Assembly: GCA_900550375.1 (NCBI GenBank)
Contig: URRP01000001.1
Location: 1 to 64,000 of the forward strand
Origin: an uncultured Alistipes sp.
GTDB taxonomy: Bacteria > Bacteroidota > Bacteroidia > Bacteroidales > Rikenellaceae
DNA: 64,000 nt
Direction of reading: 5' to 3'
A program made the translations under genes and the position numbers. How positions within the stretch are numbered: the stretch's first letter is position 1; each line of letters begins with the position of its first letter. The notes beneath the pieces are model-generated. The model was not told the DNA's origin. It saw nothing but the letters and a program-made list of their open reading frames with translations, and did not search any database. This document shows positions 32,721-41,577 of this stretch, piece by piece.

Positions 32721-34403
32721 TTACGCATCCGCCGTTGCGCGTTCGAGCTTCTTCATGATCGAGAAGATGAACGCGGCAGACAGCAGGCAGCAGACGATCA
32801 GCACGCCCCACACGGCCCACAACGGCATCGACGAACCCCACAGGTATCCGATCAGCGCCGTAGCGTAGTTGCCGATCGCCGTCGCAGCGAACCAGCAGCC
32901 CATCATCGCGCCCTTGTATTTGGGAGGAGCCACCTTCGAAACGAACGAAATACCCATCGGAGAGAGCAGCAATTCGGCGAAGGTCAGCACCAGATAGGTC
33001 GAGATCAGCCAGTTCTGCGAAACGAGCACGTCGCTTGCGCCCGCCACCTTCAGCTGTGCGGGCGATATCAGTCCTACCGAACCGAGCGCCAGAATCAGGA
33101 ACCCGCATGCCGCGACCAGCATACCCATACCGATCTTACGCGGTGCCGAAGGCTCTTTGCCCTTACGTCCCAGCCAGCCGAACAGCGCCATCGACACGGG
33201 TGTCAGCGCCACGACGAAGAAGGGATTGAACTGCTGGAACAACTGCGGCTCGATCTTCACCATAGCCGCCGTCTGCGTATACTTATAATACAAGGCACCG
33301 ATGACGGCCGCCATGATAGCGCCGCAAATCACCTTGCCTTTCCCCGTCTCCGACTGGAACAGGCCGAACAGCGCATAAATGCCCCCGGCCATCAGCACGA
33401 GGTTGAAAATATCGAAGCCCATACGGGTGATTCCTACCGCATCGGAGGTCGTATAATCGCGGGCGAAATAGGTCATCGTCGAACCGTTCTGGTGGAATGC
33501 CATCCAGAAGAAGATCACCACCGCGAAGACCAGCATCAGCGCCGTGATGCGCGAACGGGTCTGCTGCGGCGTCAGCTCCTTGACGTCGTGCTGCACGGCC
33601 GCCTGCTGCTTGGCGTTGTAATCGGCGTGTTTGTAGGTCGAGCGGAACAGCACATAGATCAGATAGGAGATAATCAGCGAGAAGCACGCCACGCCGAACC
33701 CATAGTTGTAGGCCGTCGAAAGTTTCTCGACATAGAGTTGCGAGAACGCCGCCAGATCGGTCGCCTGCTGACCGCCCACGACAGCCAATTCCTGCAACTT
33801 GGACAGCGCTTCGGGACTCATCGCCGAGGCGTTGTTCAGATATTGGTGCGCCAGCGCGGGAATCGAACCGTTGTACGTCAGGCCGCTCTGCCCGAGGAAA
33901 TAGTTGGTCACCTTCGTGGCTGCCGTCGGAGCGAACATCGCGCCGATATTGATGGCCATATAGAAGAGCGAAAAGGCCGAGTCGCGTTTGGACTGGAATT
34001 CGGGTGCGTCGTAGAGATTTCCCACCATCACCTGAAGGTTTCCCTTGAACAAACCCGTGCCGCAGGCGATCAGGAAGAGCGCACCGAACATCATCGCCTT
34101 GGCTCCCACACCCGTACCCGACGGTACGGCCAGCAGCAGGTAGCCGAAGAACATGACGAAAATACCCAGCGTGACGGTCTTGCCGAAGCCCAGCCAGCGG
34201 TCGGCGATGATACCGCCGAACAACGGCATGAAATAAACCAGTGCGAGGAAAATGCCGTAGATATTCGAGGTCACGGCCTCCGTGAAGCCGAACTTGGCTT
34301 GCAGGAAGAGGGTGAAAATCGCCAGCATGGTGTAGTAGCCGAACCGTTCGCCGGTATTGGCGAGCGCCAGCGCGTACAGACCTTTGGGTTGTCCTTTAAA
34401 CAT
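32721..34403 (-). CDS. Proton-dependent oligopeptide transporter (POT/PTR family)
   Basis: A 560-residue MFS transporter with about 14 membrane segments. The start FKGQPKGLYALALANTGERFGYYTM contains the POT proton-site E-x-F-x-Y pattern (ERFGYY), and the PTR2 signature GTGLFKGNLQVMVGNLY follows. Near the C-terminus are ELLLSPMGISFVSKVAPPKYKG and GCWFAATAIGN. It imports di- and tripeptides with protons. It is monocistronic, with promoter box TATATTTG (34457-34464). Confidence 0.93.
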   Translation of the reverse strand: MFKGQPKGLYALALANTGERFGYYTMLAIFTLFLQAKFGFTEAVTSNIYGIFLALVYFMPLFGGIIADRWLGFGKTVTLGIFVMFFGYLLLAVPSGTGVGAKAMMFGALFLIACGTGLFKGNLQVMVGNLYDAPEFQSKRDSAFSLFYMAINIGAMFAPTAATKVTNYFLGQSGLTYNGSIPALAHQYLNNASAMSPEALSKLQELAVVGGQQATDLAAFSQLYVEKLSTAYNYGFGVACFSLIISYLIYVLFRSTYKHADYNAKQQAAVQHDVKELTPQQTRSRITALMLVFAVVIFFWMAFHQNGSTMTYFARDYTTSDAVGITRMGFDIFNLVLMAGGIYALFGLFQSETGKGKVICGAIMAAVIGALYYKYTQTAAMVKIEPQLFQQFNPFFVVALTPVSMALFGWLGRKGKEPSAPRKIGMGMLVAACGFLILALGSVGLISPAQLKVAGASDVLVSQNWLISTYLVLTFAELLLSPMGISFVSKVAPPKYKGAMMGCWFAATAIGNYATALIGYLWGSSMPLWAVWGVLIVCCLLSAAFIFSIMKKLERATADA

Positions 34404-34456
34404 AAAGAGAATTATTTTTGGGTTATTTGAATTCCGTGCGGAATTTTCATTGCCGA

Positions 34457-34464
34457 CAAATATA
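34457..34464 (-). promoter_or_regulatory. -7 box of the POT transporter gene
   Basis: TATATTTG on the minus strand, 53 nt before the ATG. Confidence 0.5.
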
Positions 34465-34707
34465 GCAAAAAAAACGGAAAGACATCCTCACGCAGACAAA
34501 AAAAAGCGCTGCAGGGTTCCCTCTATCGCACGATTTCCGAACGGTCCGCAGCTGCATCGAAGGCTTCCGAAACGAATTGTCGGGAGCCTCCCTTCTGGCG
34601 TTTGTCCATTCGGGCCGAAATCCGATCGGATGCAGGCTGCCGGCCATGCAATTTAAACGGCAGATGAAAACTTTCCCGTCCGAACGGCAGAAACAGCAAA
34701 TTTTTTG

Positions 34708-34715
34708 TATATTTG
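34708..34715 (+). promoter_or_regulatory. -7 box of glgB
   Basis: TATATTTG, 32 nt before the glgB start. The rest of the 344-base gap (34404-34747) is AT-rich near the POT promoter and otherwise without recognisable features. Confidence 0.55.
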
Positions 34716-34747
34716 AAGGACAACCGTACCCCGAAAACGTCGCTCCT

Positions 34748-36778
34748 ATGGAAAATACATACCGTCTGAAAATGGTCGAACGTGACGAGTGGCTCCGTCC
34801 GGTCGAACAACAACTTCTCGCCCGTCACGAAGCCTATGAAAAGCGGCTCGACGAGATAAGCCGCACAGCCGGATCGCTTGTCGACTACGCCAACGGCTAC
34901 CGGTATTTCGGCTGGCAGTACGACGCAACGCTCGAAGGCTGGTGGTTCCGCGAATGGCTGCCCGGTGCCTACGACGTCTATCTCTTCGGCGATTTCAACA
35001 ACTGGCAGCGCACCGAACTGCGGCTCGACAAGGATGCGCAGGGAGTCTGGAGCATCTTCCTGCCCGACGCCATGTACGGCCACCGTCTCAAGCACGGGTC
35101 GCTCTATAAAATTCACGTCCACGGCCGCAACGGCTGGCTCGACCGCATACCGGCCTACGCCACGCGCGTCGTGCAGGACGAGCGGACGAAGAATTTCACG
35201 GCGCAGTTCTGGATTCCGCGTCCCTTCGACTGGACGGACGACACCTTCGACATCGCCCGAAACGACGAACTTCTCATCTACGAGGCCCACGTAGGCATGG
35301 CGCAGGAGCAGCCCGGCGTAGGCACCTACCGCGAGTTCACCGATACGATTCTGCCCGTCATCAAACGCGACGGCTACAACACTGTGCAGCTGATGGCCGT
35401 AGCCGAGCACCCCTACTACGGTTCGTTCGGCTACCACGTATCGAGCCTCTTCGCGCCGTCGTCGCGCTTCGGCACGCCCGAAGAGCTGAAAGGGCTGATC
35501 CGCCGCGCGCACGAACTGGGGCTGGCGGTAGTGATGGACCTCGTCCACTCGCACTATGTCAAAAACCTCAACGAAGGGATCAACGAGCTGGACGGCACCG
35601 ACCACCTCTACTCGCTGGCAGGCCCTGCCGGCGAACAGCCGCACTGGGACTCGAAACTCTTCGACTACGGCAAGCCGCAGGTCGAGCACTTCCTGCTGTC
35701 GAACATCAAATACTGGCTCGAAGAGTTTCATTTCGACGGGTTCCGCTTCGACGGCATCACCTCGATGCTCTACCACCATCACGGATACGTCACCTTCGAC
35801 TGCCGCGAACGCTATTTCGACAAGGGGGTGAACAAGGGGGCCGTCACCTACCTCTCGCTGGCCAACCGGCTCGTCCACGATCTGCACCCCTCCGGCGTTA
35901 CGATCGCCGAGGAGGTAAGCGGGATGCCGGGCATCTGTTTTCCGCAGGAGGAGGGCGGCATCGGCTTCGACTACCGGCTCGGAATGGCCATTCCCGACTA
36001 CTGGATCAAGCTGCTCAAAGAGATTCCCGACGAGCAGTGGAACATCCACGAAATGTGGTCGGTGATGACCGGCCGTCTGCCGGGCGTCAAAACCGTTGCC
36101 TACGCCGAGTCGCACGATCAGGCGCTCGTGGGCGACAAGACGATCGCCTTCCGGCTGATGGACAAGGAGATGTACGACCATATGGACCGTGCATCGGAGA
36201 ACCTCACGATCGATCGGGGCATGGCGCTGCACAAGATGATCCGTCTGATGACGATTTCGACCGGCGGCGACGCCTATCTCAATTTCATGGGCAACGAATT
36301 CGGCCATCCCGAATGGATCGACTTCCCGCGCGAGGGCAACGGCTGGAGCTATGTCCACGCACGGCGGCAGTGGTCGCTCGCCGAGGACGAGCTGCTGCGC
36401 TATTCGTGGCTGGGAGCATTCGATCGGGCAATGCTCGCGCTGATAAAAGGCTACGGCGTACTGCGCGACGGCTATCCCTGCAACCTCCAGATGGACGACT
36501 GCAACCAGACGATCGTCTTTGCGCACGACCCGCTCGTCTTCGTCTTCAACTGGCACCCCTCGGCGTCGATCCCCGACTATCTCTGCCGCGTGGGCGAACC
36601 CGGGCGCTACGAATTGATCTTTTCGACCGACGAAGCACGTTTCGGCGGCACCGAACGCGCCCGCATCGGCAGCGAGCACTTCTCATCGCCCGCAGACAAC
36701 GGCGACGGCACGACAACACCCGCAATCCGCATCTACAACACCTCGCGCACGGCGGCCGTATATCGCAGAAAGTCCTGA
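34748..36778 (+). CDS. glgB: 1,4-alpha-glucan branching enzyme (GH13)
   Basis: A 676-residue branching enzyme making alpha-1,6 links in glycogen. An N-terminal CBM48-like part (YDVYLFGDFNNWQ) precedes the GH13 barrel with its four conserved regions: VVMDLVHSH, GFRFDGITSM (nucleophile Asp ~334), VTIAEEVSG (acid Glu ~388) and YAESHDQ. The spacing and the motif MLYHHHG resemble eukaryotic-type GH13_8 branching enzymes more than E. coli GlgB, as seen in several Bacteroidota. ATG 34748 follows the promoter box; the longer open frame crosses it. Confidence 0.94.
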   Translation: MENTYRLKMVERDEWLRPVEQQLLARHEAYEKRLDEISRTAGSLVDYANGYRYFGWQYDATLEGWWFREWLPGAYDVYLFGDFNNWQRTELRLDKDAQGVWSIFLPDAMYGHRLKHGSLYKIHVHGRNGWLDRIPAYATRVVQDERTKNFTAQFWIPRPFDWTDDTFDIARNDELLIYEAHVGMAQEQPGVGTYREFTDTILPVIKRDGYNTVQLMAVAEHPYYGSFGYHVSSLFAPSSRFGTPEELKGLIRRAHELGLAVVMDLVHSHYVKNLNEGINELDGTDHLYSLAGPAGEQPHWDSKLFDYGKPQVEHFLLSNIKYWLEEFHFDGFRFDGITSMLYHHHGYVTFDCRERYFDKGVNKGAVTYLSLANRLVHDLHPSGVTIAEEVSGMPGICFPQEEGGIGFDYRLGMAIPDYWIKLLKEIPDEQWNIHEMWSVMTGRLPGVKTVAYAESHDQALVGDKTIAFRLMDKEMYDHMDRASENLTIDRGMALHKMIRLMTISTGGDAYLNFMGNEFGHPEWIDFPREGNGWSYVHARRQWSLAEDELLRYSWLGAFDRAMLALIKGYGVLRDGYPCNLQMDDCNQTIVFAHDPLVFVFNWHPSASIPDYLCRVGEPGRYELIFSTDEARFGGTERARIGSEHFSSPADNGDGTTTPAIRIYNTSRTAAVYRRKS

Positions 36779-36800
36779 TTCGTATTACATTACGTTCAAA

Positions 36801-36846
36801 TGCCGGTTTCCGATTCCATTTTATCGGAAACCGGCACTCATTTTGT
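36801..36846 (+). terminator. Terminator after glgB
   Basis: TGCCGGTTTCCGAT...ATCGGAAACCGGCA, 14-bp stem with an 8-nt loop, then a short T-run (CATTTTG). Confidence 0.75.
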
Positions 36847-36882
36847 ACCCCTGCGAACGTTCAAAACATATAACGCATACCA

Positions 36883-37035
36883 ATGAAACACAATCAGTTC
36901 TCGGCCGGGAGGGATTCAGAATACCTCGCTCCGAAGATCGAAATTCTCGACATCTCCGTCGAACAGGGATTCGCCGCCACGGCAGCCAACCTCAACACGG
37001 AGGATTTATCATCGACCACGGGAGAGTGGGAGTAA
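36883..37035 (+). CDS. 50-residue peptide gene upstream of a fimbrillin-like lipoprotein
   Basis: ATG 36883 to TAA 37033-37035 encodes a 50-residue peptide: N-terminal polar part, then APKIEILDISVEQGFAAT and a hydrophilic end TTGEWE. It resembles the many short peptides with a P-x-I/L-E-x-L...EQGFA core that sit just before fimbrillin-like or surface lipoprotein genes in Alistipes and Bacteroides (from memory). There is no signal peptide. It ends 12-18 bases before the next gene's start and is probably cotranscribed. The function is unknown. Confidence 0.65.
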   Translation: MKHNQFSAGRDSEYLAPKIEILDISVEQGFAATAANLNTEDLSSTTGEWE

Positions 37036-37053
37036 CACAAAACAGCTATGACT

Positions 37054-38481
37054 ATGAAAAAAACGCTACTTTTTGCATGGATCGGAATGATCTTCGCGGG
37101 CTGCTCGACTCAAGATGTCGATGAACCGATCGTTCCCGCAGGACAACAAGAGAGACTCGGTGTGGTTGTCGACGACTCCGAATTTACCGACGACTCCCGC
37201 GCCACCGTCAACAACGGCAAAGTGAGCTGGCAGGCCGGCGACCAGATCAACGTCAACGGAAAAGCCTATACGCTTCAGGGAAATGCCGTCTCGGGATGGT
37301 ACCTCGACGTAGATAAGGCGGCGACCTATACGGCCGTATATCCCGCTTCAGCCTATGGAACCGGTGCCGTCATTACGCTGCCCGCCGTGCAGACCTATAC
37401 CGCAGGATCGCCCGACGCTGCGGCTCACATCATGTCGGCCGTAGCCACCAGCGGTCAACCGCTGGCCTTCAAGAATGCCTGCTCGATCGTGAAGCTGTCG
37501 TTCACGGGCACCCCGGGCGAAAGCCTCGTGAAAATCTGGCTGACAGGCGACAACAGCGAGAAGATCGCCGGTAAGGGCACGCTGGGCAACGACGCAAATC
37601 GTACCTATGCCGTTCAGTCGTCGGAGACCACGACCCGTATCACACTCGATTGCGGCAGCGGCATTCCGCTCTCCGCCACGGCGCAGGATTTCTATGTGGT
37701 GGTTCCCGCCATCAACTTCACGTCCGGTTTCTCCATCGAACTTCAGACGACCAACGGCATGATGACCAAGAGCACGCCGGCACGCCAGACGGTTCGTTCG
37801 CAGATGCTCAACATGCCCACGATCGCCGTATCGACCAGCCTGCTGACCACGCTGCTGAACAACCTCCCGCTGTTCAACCTGCTCATCAGCGTAGGCGATA
37901 CCAACCTCGACGGGAAATTGTCCGTCGGCGAGTTGTCGCTCATCACCAGCGTCGACCTTTCCACCTTCCCGCTGGTTACGTCGCTGACCGGCATCCGCTA
38001 CCTGCCGAATCTGTCGATTCTGAAACTCAACAACAAAAATCTGATTAACAATTTGGATGTTTCGAGCAATACGAAACTCACCGTACTCGAATGTTCTTCA
38101 TGCAGTCTGGCATCGCTCAACGTCTCGTACAACAAGAATCTTACGAGCCTGATCTGCAACGGCAACAACCTGACGGCACTCGACGTAACCAAGAACACGC
38201 TGCTCACGACGCTCAATTGCAGCAACAACCGTCTGACGACGCTCGATATCTCGAAGTGTCCCCTGCTCTCCAGCCTTCTGTGCTACGACAACCGGCTGAC
38301 GACGCTCGATGCCTCGCTGATGGCGGCTCCGACCACCTTCACGCTCACGGCCGGCAAGCAGAAATCGAACGGAACGAACATCTCGACGCTCAATCTGACG
38401 CTCAGCACGGCACAGCAAACCCGCTGGAACGCCCAGAGCGCAGTTGCCAACAACAACAATATCTCCGTCACCTTCCATTGA
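37054..38481 (+). CDS. Fimbrillin-like lipoprotein with EF-hand-like loop and C-terminal LRRs
   Basis: About 475 residues. It has a lipoprotein signal (MIFAGCST), then a region (~25-265) with the fimbrillin-family opening RATVNNGKVSWQAGDQINVNG and a run of Ig-like beta segments. A 12-residue loop DTNLDGKLSVGE (~residues 282-293) has ligands at EF-hand positions 1, 3, 5, 7, 9 and 12. Next come about five leucine-rich repeats of ~21 residues with the L-x-x-L-x-C-x-x-N-x-L-T-x-L-D pattern. A surface adhesin or structural role is inferred. An alternative start is ATG 37048, two codons upstream. Confidence 0.82.
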   Translation: MKKTLLFAWIGMIFAGCSTQDVDEPIVPAGQQERLGVVVDDSEFTDDSRATVNNGKVSWQAGDQINVNGKAYTLQGNAVSGWYLDVDKAATYTAVYPASAYGTGAVITLPAVQTYTAGSPDAAAHIMSAVATSGQPLAFKNACSIVKLSFTGTPGESLVKIWLTGDNSEKIAGKGTLGNDANRTYAVQSSETTTRITLDCGSGIPLSATAQDFYVVVPAINFTSGFSIELQTTNGMMTKSTPARQTVRSQMLNMPTIAVSTSLLTTLLNNLPLFNLLISVGDTNLDGKLSVGELSLITSVDLSTFPLVTSLTGIRYLPNLSILKLNNKNLINNLDVSSNTKLTVLECSSCSLASLNVSYNKNLTSLICNGNNLTALDVTKNTLLTTLNCSNNRLTTLDISKCPLLSSLLCYDNRLTTLDASLMAAPTTFTLTAGKQKSNGTNISTLNLTLSTAQQTRWNAQSAVANNNNISVTFH

Positions 38482-38495
38482 CACGGCCGATTACG

Positions 38496-38535
38496 AAATA
38501 AGCCGGAACTTCAAGAAGTTCCGGCTTATTTTTTT
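38496..38535 (+). terminator. Terminator after the LRR lipoprotein
   Basis: AATAAGCCGGAACTT caag AAGTTCCGGCTTATT plus TTTTT. The 3' end of the convergent DUF5131 gene overlaps its U tail. Confidence 0.85.
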
Positions 38536-39251
38536 GCGAGGGAATCGATTCCCGCCTTACGGGCCTGCGAATGTTGAAACTGCCGCCGGATACGGTATAC
38601 CTGCCCCTCCTTGCGCAGTCGGGCGCCGGTCTGCCGGAACCGGAATTCGACGCCCGCATCGACGCACTGCCGCCTCAGGTCGAGCACCCAGTCGTAGTCG
38701 CAGACACGCGCCTCGCTGCCCGACTCGCCGCCGCACCACACCGAATCGATCCGCCCCGTCGCAAGATAGCGGCTCAGATCGAGCCGTTCGAGCAGCGGTT
38801 CGCAGATCACTTCGCGCCACCGCAGCGGCAGCGAGAGATAGATCGGCAGCCGGTAGTCGGCGCGCTCCTGCGTCTCGCAGGTACAGCACAACACCACGTG
38901 CGGCCACCCGTCGCCCCAATCCGCCGGCAGGCAGACCGCCGCACGGTCGATGCGTTTGGTAATAATCAGGAAGGTGCAGTCGCTCCGCTCGCGGATCATC
39001 GCCCACGCGTCGTCGCGCCACACGTCGGCCTCCTCGACGAAGAAGTCGGAGGTGAAGCAGGTATAAATCGTCTCCCCGGGAGGAATCTTGTAACGTCCCG
39101 TGCGATCGCGCCGCACGGGCAGATTGAAGGCCGCGGTCTTACGCACCTGCGAAGCGTCCTGCTCCCACTGTGCATCCTGACGGTATACATAGCAGTGGCG
39201 GCACCCCTCGCTCAGCTTGCGGCATCCGTGCCACAGGTTCCAGCCGGCCAT
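38526..39251 (-). CDS. DUF5131 (phage Gp37/Gp68-like) protein
   Basis: A 241-residue protein with the DUF5131 hallmark near the N-terminus: WNLWHGCRKLSEGCRHCY, giving a C-x6-C-x2-C cluster (Cys10, Cys17, Cys20) that resembles a metal or Fe-S site. Further conserved blocks are FTSDFFVE, FLIITKRIDR and WCGGESGSEARVCDYDWVLDLR. Family members occur in phages and chromosomes; the reaction is unknown, though a radical-SAM relation is often suspected. No phage genes lie nearby. Confidence 0.85.
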   Translation of the reverse strand: MAGWNLWHGCRKLSEGCRHCYVYRQDAQWEQDASQVRKTAAFNLPVRRDRTGRYKIPPGETIYTCFTSDFFVEEADVWRDDAWAMIRERSDCTFLIITKRIDRAAVCLPADWGDGWPHVVLCCTCETQERADYRLPIYLSLPLRWREVICEPLLERLDLSRYLATGRIDSVWCGGESGSEARVCDYDWVLDLRRQCVDAGVEFRFRQTGARLRKEGQVYRIRRQFQHSQARKAGIDSLAKK

Positions 39252-39288
39252 AAAAATACGGAATTATACGGAACGCGAAACGGCTCCC

Positions 39289-39738
39289 TCAGACGCGCAC
39301 CTTGACGATGACCTTGCGGATCGTCCCTTCGCCCACCATCGGAGCGTGTGCGTCCTCGGGAAAGAGCAGCGTGAACTGCCCCGGCCTTACCTCGTAGTAG
39401 GTCTGCGGCGTATCGTCGAAAAATCGGATGTCCTTCTCCGCGTCGAACGCACCGAGCGGCCGGTGGACGCGGTCGCGCTGGCTCCAGCCGAAGGCCTCGC
39501 GTTCGCCCGTGACGAGTACCTGAATATCGAGGTAGCGGTCGTGAATCTCCAGTTTGGCCTCTTCGGGACGTTTCAGATCGACATCCATCACGTTGATGAA
39601 GACGTCGTCGCCGTCGATGGTATGCCGGCCTGCCGAGAGCGCCTTCAAATCGGCGGAGAGCAGATAGTCGAACGCCTTTTCGAGGCGGGGATTGAGGACG
39701 TAGTAGCGCGCCCTGTTGTCGAGCGAATCCAGTATCAT
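39289..39738 (-). CDS. YhcH/YjgK/YiaL family protein
   Basis: A 149-residue DUF386 cupin-like protein. MILDSLDNRARYYVLNP, LEIHDRYLDIQVLVTGEREAFGW, FFDDTPQTYYEVRPGQFTLLFPEDAHAP and the C-terminal RKVIVKVRV are family blocks, including the metal-binding H-x-x-Y-x-D and late E-D-x-H. Relatives are linked to sialic acid or sugar anomer handling and biofilm (TabA). The ATG shares one base with the stop of the EEP gene upstream, so the two are coupled. The frame is open upstream but antisense-free similarity begins here. Confidence 0.9.
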   Translation of the reverse strand: MILDSLDNRARYYVLNPRLEKAFDYLLSADLKALSAGRHTIDGDDVFINVMDVDLKRPEEAKLEIHDRYLDIQVLVTGEREAFGWSQRDRVHRPLGAFDAEKDIRFFDDTPQTYYEVRPGQFTLLFPEDAHAPMVGEGTIRKVIVKVRV

Positions 39739-40901
39739 TATCGTTGGGAATTGTATTTCAGGCGAACGAAAACGGGATGATGGTCTGAAAAATCGACCTG
39801 CGGAACCTCGTAGGAGAGTACTTCGAACGCATCGGAGACCAATACATAATCGATACGGAACGTATTGTAAAATCCCCGGTAGGTATGCGAAAATCCCCGT
39901 CCCTCCTCGCGAAAGGCATCCTGCAATCCGCGCGACATCCGACGGTAGGTGTAGGACAAGGGGGTGTCGTTGAAATCGCCGCATACGATTCGGGCGTGAG
40001 GCGTCGCCGCGATCAGCTGCGAAAGCGTATCGACCTGATGCGAACGCGAAATGCTATTGTAACGCAGGCGGTTCAGGATACTGTGCAGCTTCTCATGGCG
40101 GGCCGTATCGGTCAGAAAGCGATAGTTCATCAGGTACTCCCCGTCGGTAGATTTGATATGCGTCGAACGCAGATGATTGCAGAAAACGCGCACCGTATCG
40201 CGGTCGACACGGAGATCGGCCCAAACGGCCGCTGTACGGGTCGTATCGACGTCGTTGATGCAGTCGATGCTGCCCGAGCCGAGAATGCGAAACTTCGAAT
40301 AGACGGCCAGCGAAACCTCATTCGGACCTTCGCCGTCGCGCGAATAGACCGTCCGGCAATACCCGGGAGCGATCAGGGAATCGAAACGCATCGTCGCCCC
40401 CCTCGCATGATCGGTGAACTCCTCGATACAGAGGATGTCGGGATCATAGCGGTTCACGAAAGCGGCCAGCGAATCCACCGTACTTTTGCCGTCGTCGCCG
40501 TAGAACATCCGCACGTTGTAAGCCATCACCTTCAGCGCCGAACGGTCGTATACCGGTTCGCCGTAATGGCGCAAGAGATCGATTTTGTAGTAGAGCGAGA
40601 TTTTCGGCACGCCGAGGAGCAGCAATACGAGCATAAGCGAAGCATAGCCCCACCGCCAGCGAATCACCCAATAGAGGAAGAGAATGATTCCCGAGACATA
40701 GATAATCGGCGCGACGAGTCCCAGCACGGAGAAGATCCACGACGCATCGGGTGAAACATAGGGAGCCAGATACATGAAAAGCAGCAGCAAGGCCACCAGC
40801 ACCGTCACTACCGCAAACGCGACATCGAGCGACCAGACAAAAAGGCTGCGCCGCCGCTTCTCGGAACGTCCGCCGTCGGAATCGTATACCCAGCGTTCCA
40901 T
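39738..40901 (-). CDS. Membrane-anchored endonuclease/exonuclease/phosphatase family protein
   Basis: A 387-residue protein with three N-terminal membrane helices (residues ~22-100) and an EEP catalytic domain outside. Metal and catalytic residues appear in AYNVRMF, ILCIEEF, CNHLRST, ARIVCGDFNDTP and FSDHHPVFV. Such proteins cleave phosphodiesters or phosphoinositide-like substrates; the target is unknown. It starts 9 bases after the rhomboid stop, suggesting one operon. Confidence 0.88.
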   Translation of the reverse strand: MERWVYDSDGGRSEKRRRSLFVWSLDVAFAVVTVLVALLLLFMYLAPYVSPDASWIFSVLGLVAPIIYVSGIILFLYWVIRWRWGYASLMLVLLLLGVPKISLYYKIDLLRHYGEPVYDRSALKVMAYNVRMFYGDDGKSTVDSLAAFVNRYDPDILCIEEFTDHARGATMRFDSLIAPGYCRTVYSRDGEGPNEVSLAVYSKFRILGSGSIDCINDVDTTRTAAVWADLRVDRDTVRVFCNHLRSTHIKSTDGEYLMNYRFLTDTARHEKLHSILNRLRYNSISRSHQVDTLSQLIAATPHARIVCGDFNDTPLSYTYRRMSRGLQDAFREEGRGFSHTYRGFYNTFRIDYVLVSDAFEVLSYEVPQVDFSDHHPVFVRLKYNSQR

Positions 40902-40910
40902 CGCTCAGAA

Positions 40911-41531
40911 TCAGAAACGGATAACCCCTTTCCGGCGCCAATAATAGAGCAGCCCCAATCCCCACAGCATACCGCCCACGTGAGCGAAATGCGCTACGCC
41001 GGACTGTCGACCGGTGGTTCCCAGCCACAATTCGATAGCCGCATAGATGATTACGAACCACTTTGCTTTCAACGGGATGGGAGGAATAAGCAGCATGATG
41101 ATCGAGTTGGGCCACAGCACGCCGAAGGCGAGCAGCAATCCCATCACGGCACCCGATGCGCCCAGCAGCTGAATGCCGAACTCGCCCGTCAGACCGGCAA
41201 TGCCCATCTGCACCAGCGCGGCACCTACGCCGCAGACCATATAGTAGACCAGAAACCGCTTCGAGCCGAGTGCGTACTCCAGCGTGCGGCCGAACATCCA
41301 CAACGCGAACATATTGAAAAACAGATGCTCCCAGCTGGCATGGAGAAACATATAGGTAATGAACTGGTAGGAGTGGTAATAAGGACTCGTAAACCAGAAG
41401 AGCACACCGTACTGCGCCATCAGATGGTTGATCGAAGGGATGAGATAGGCCCCCAGAAAGGCGAGGCAGTTGATGATTATCAGATTCTTCACCACCGGAG
41501 GCGTCGAGAAATAGCTGCTGTTCATTGTCAT
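40911..41531 (-). CDS. Rhomboid family intramembrane serine protease
   Basis: A 206-residue six-helix membrane protease. The catalytic serine is Ser126 in GASGAVMG and the histidine His184 in AHFAHVGGMLWG; the second-helix motif HASWEHLFFNMFALWMFG is also standard. It cleaves membrane-spanning substrates near the outer bilayer surface. Promoter box TATCTTTG (41541-41548) gives a leader of about 5-10 nt. Confidence 0.94.
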   Translation of the reverse strand: MTMNSSYFSTPPVVKNLIIINCLAFLGAYLIPSINHLMAQYGVLFWFTSPYYHSYQFITYMFLHASWEHLFFNMFALWMFGRTLEYALGSKRFLVYYMVCGVGAALVQMGIAGLTGEFGIQLLGASGAVMGLLLAFGVLWPNSIIMLLIPPIPLKAKWFVIIYAAIELWLGTTGRQSGVAHFAHVGGMLWGLGLLYYWRRKGVIRF

Positions 41532-41540
41532 TAATTTTTA

Positions 41541-41548
41541 CAAAGATA
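41541..41548 (-). promoter_or_regulatory. -7 box of the rhomboid-EEP-yhcH operon
   Basis: TATCTTTG on the minus strand, in the short gap after mutL and 9 nt before the rhomboid ATG. Confidence 0.6.
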
Positions 41549-41577
41549 ACGTTTTTTCCGGTATACCGGCCCCTCTT

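Noticed and set aside
37885..37933. Dockerin domain in the LRR lipoprotein
   Set aside because: Only one calcium loop is present; dockerins need two in tandem, so I call it EF-hand-like only.
38526..39251. DUF5131 gene as a sign of a prophage
   Set aside because: No other phage-like, integrase or attachment-site sequence is nearby; surrounding genes are core.
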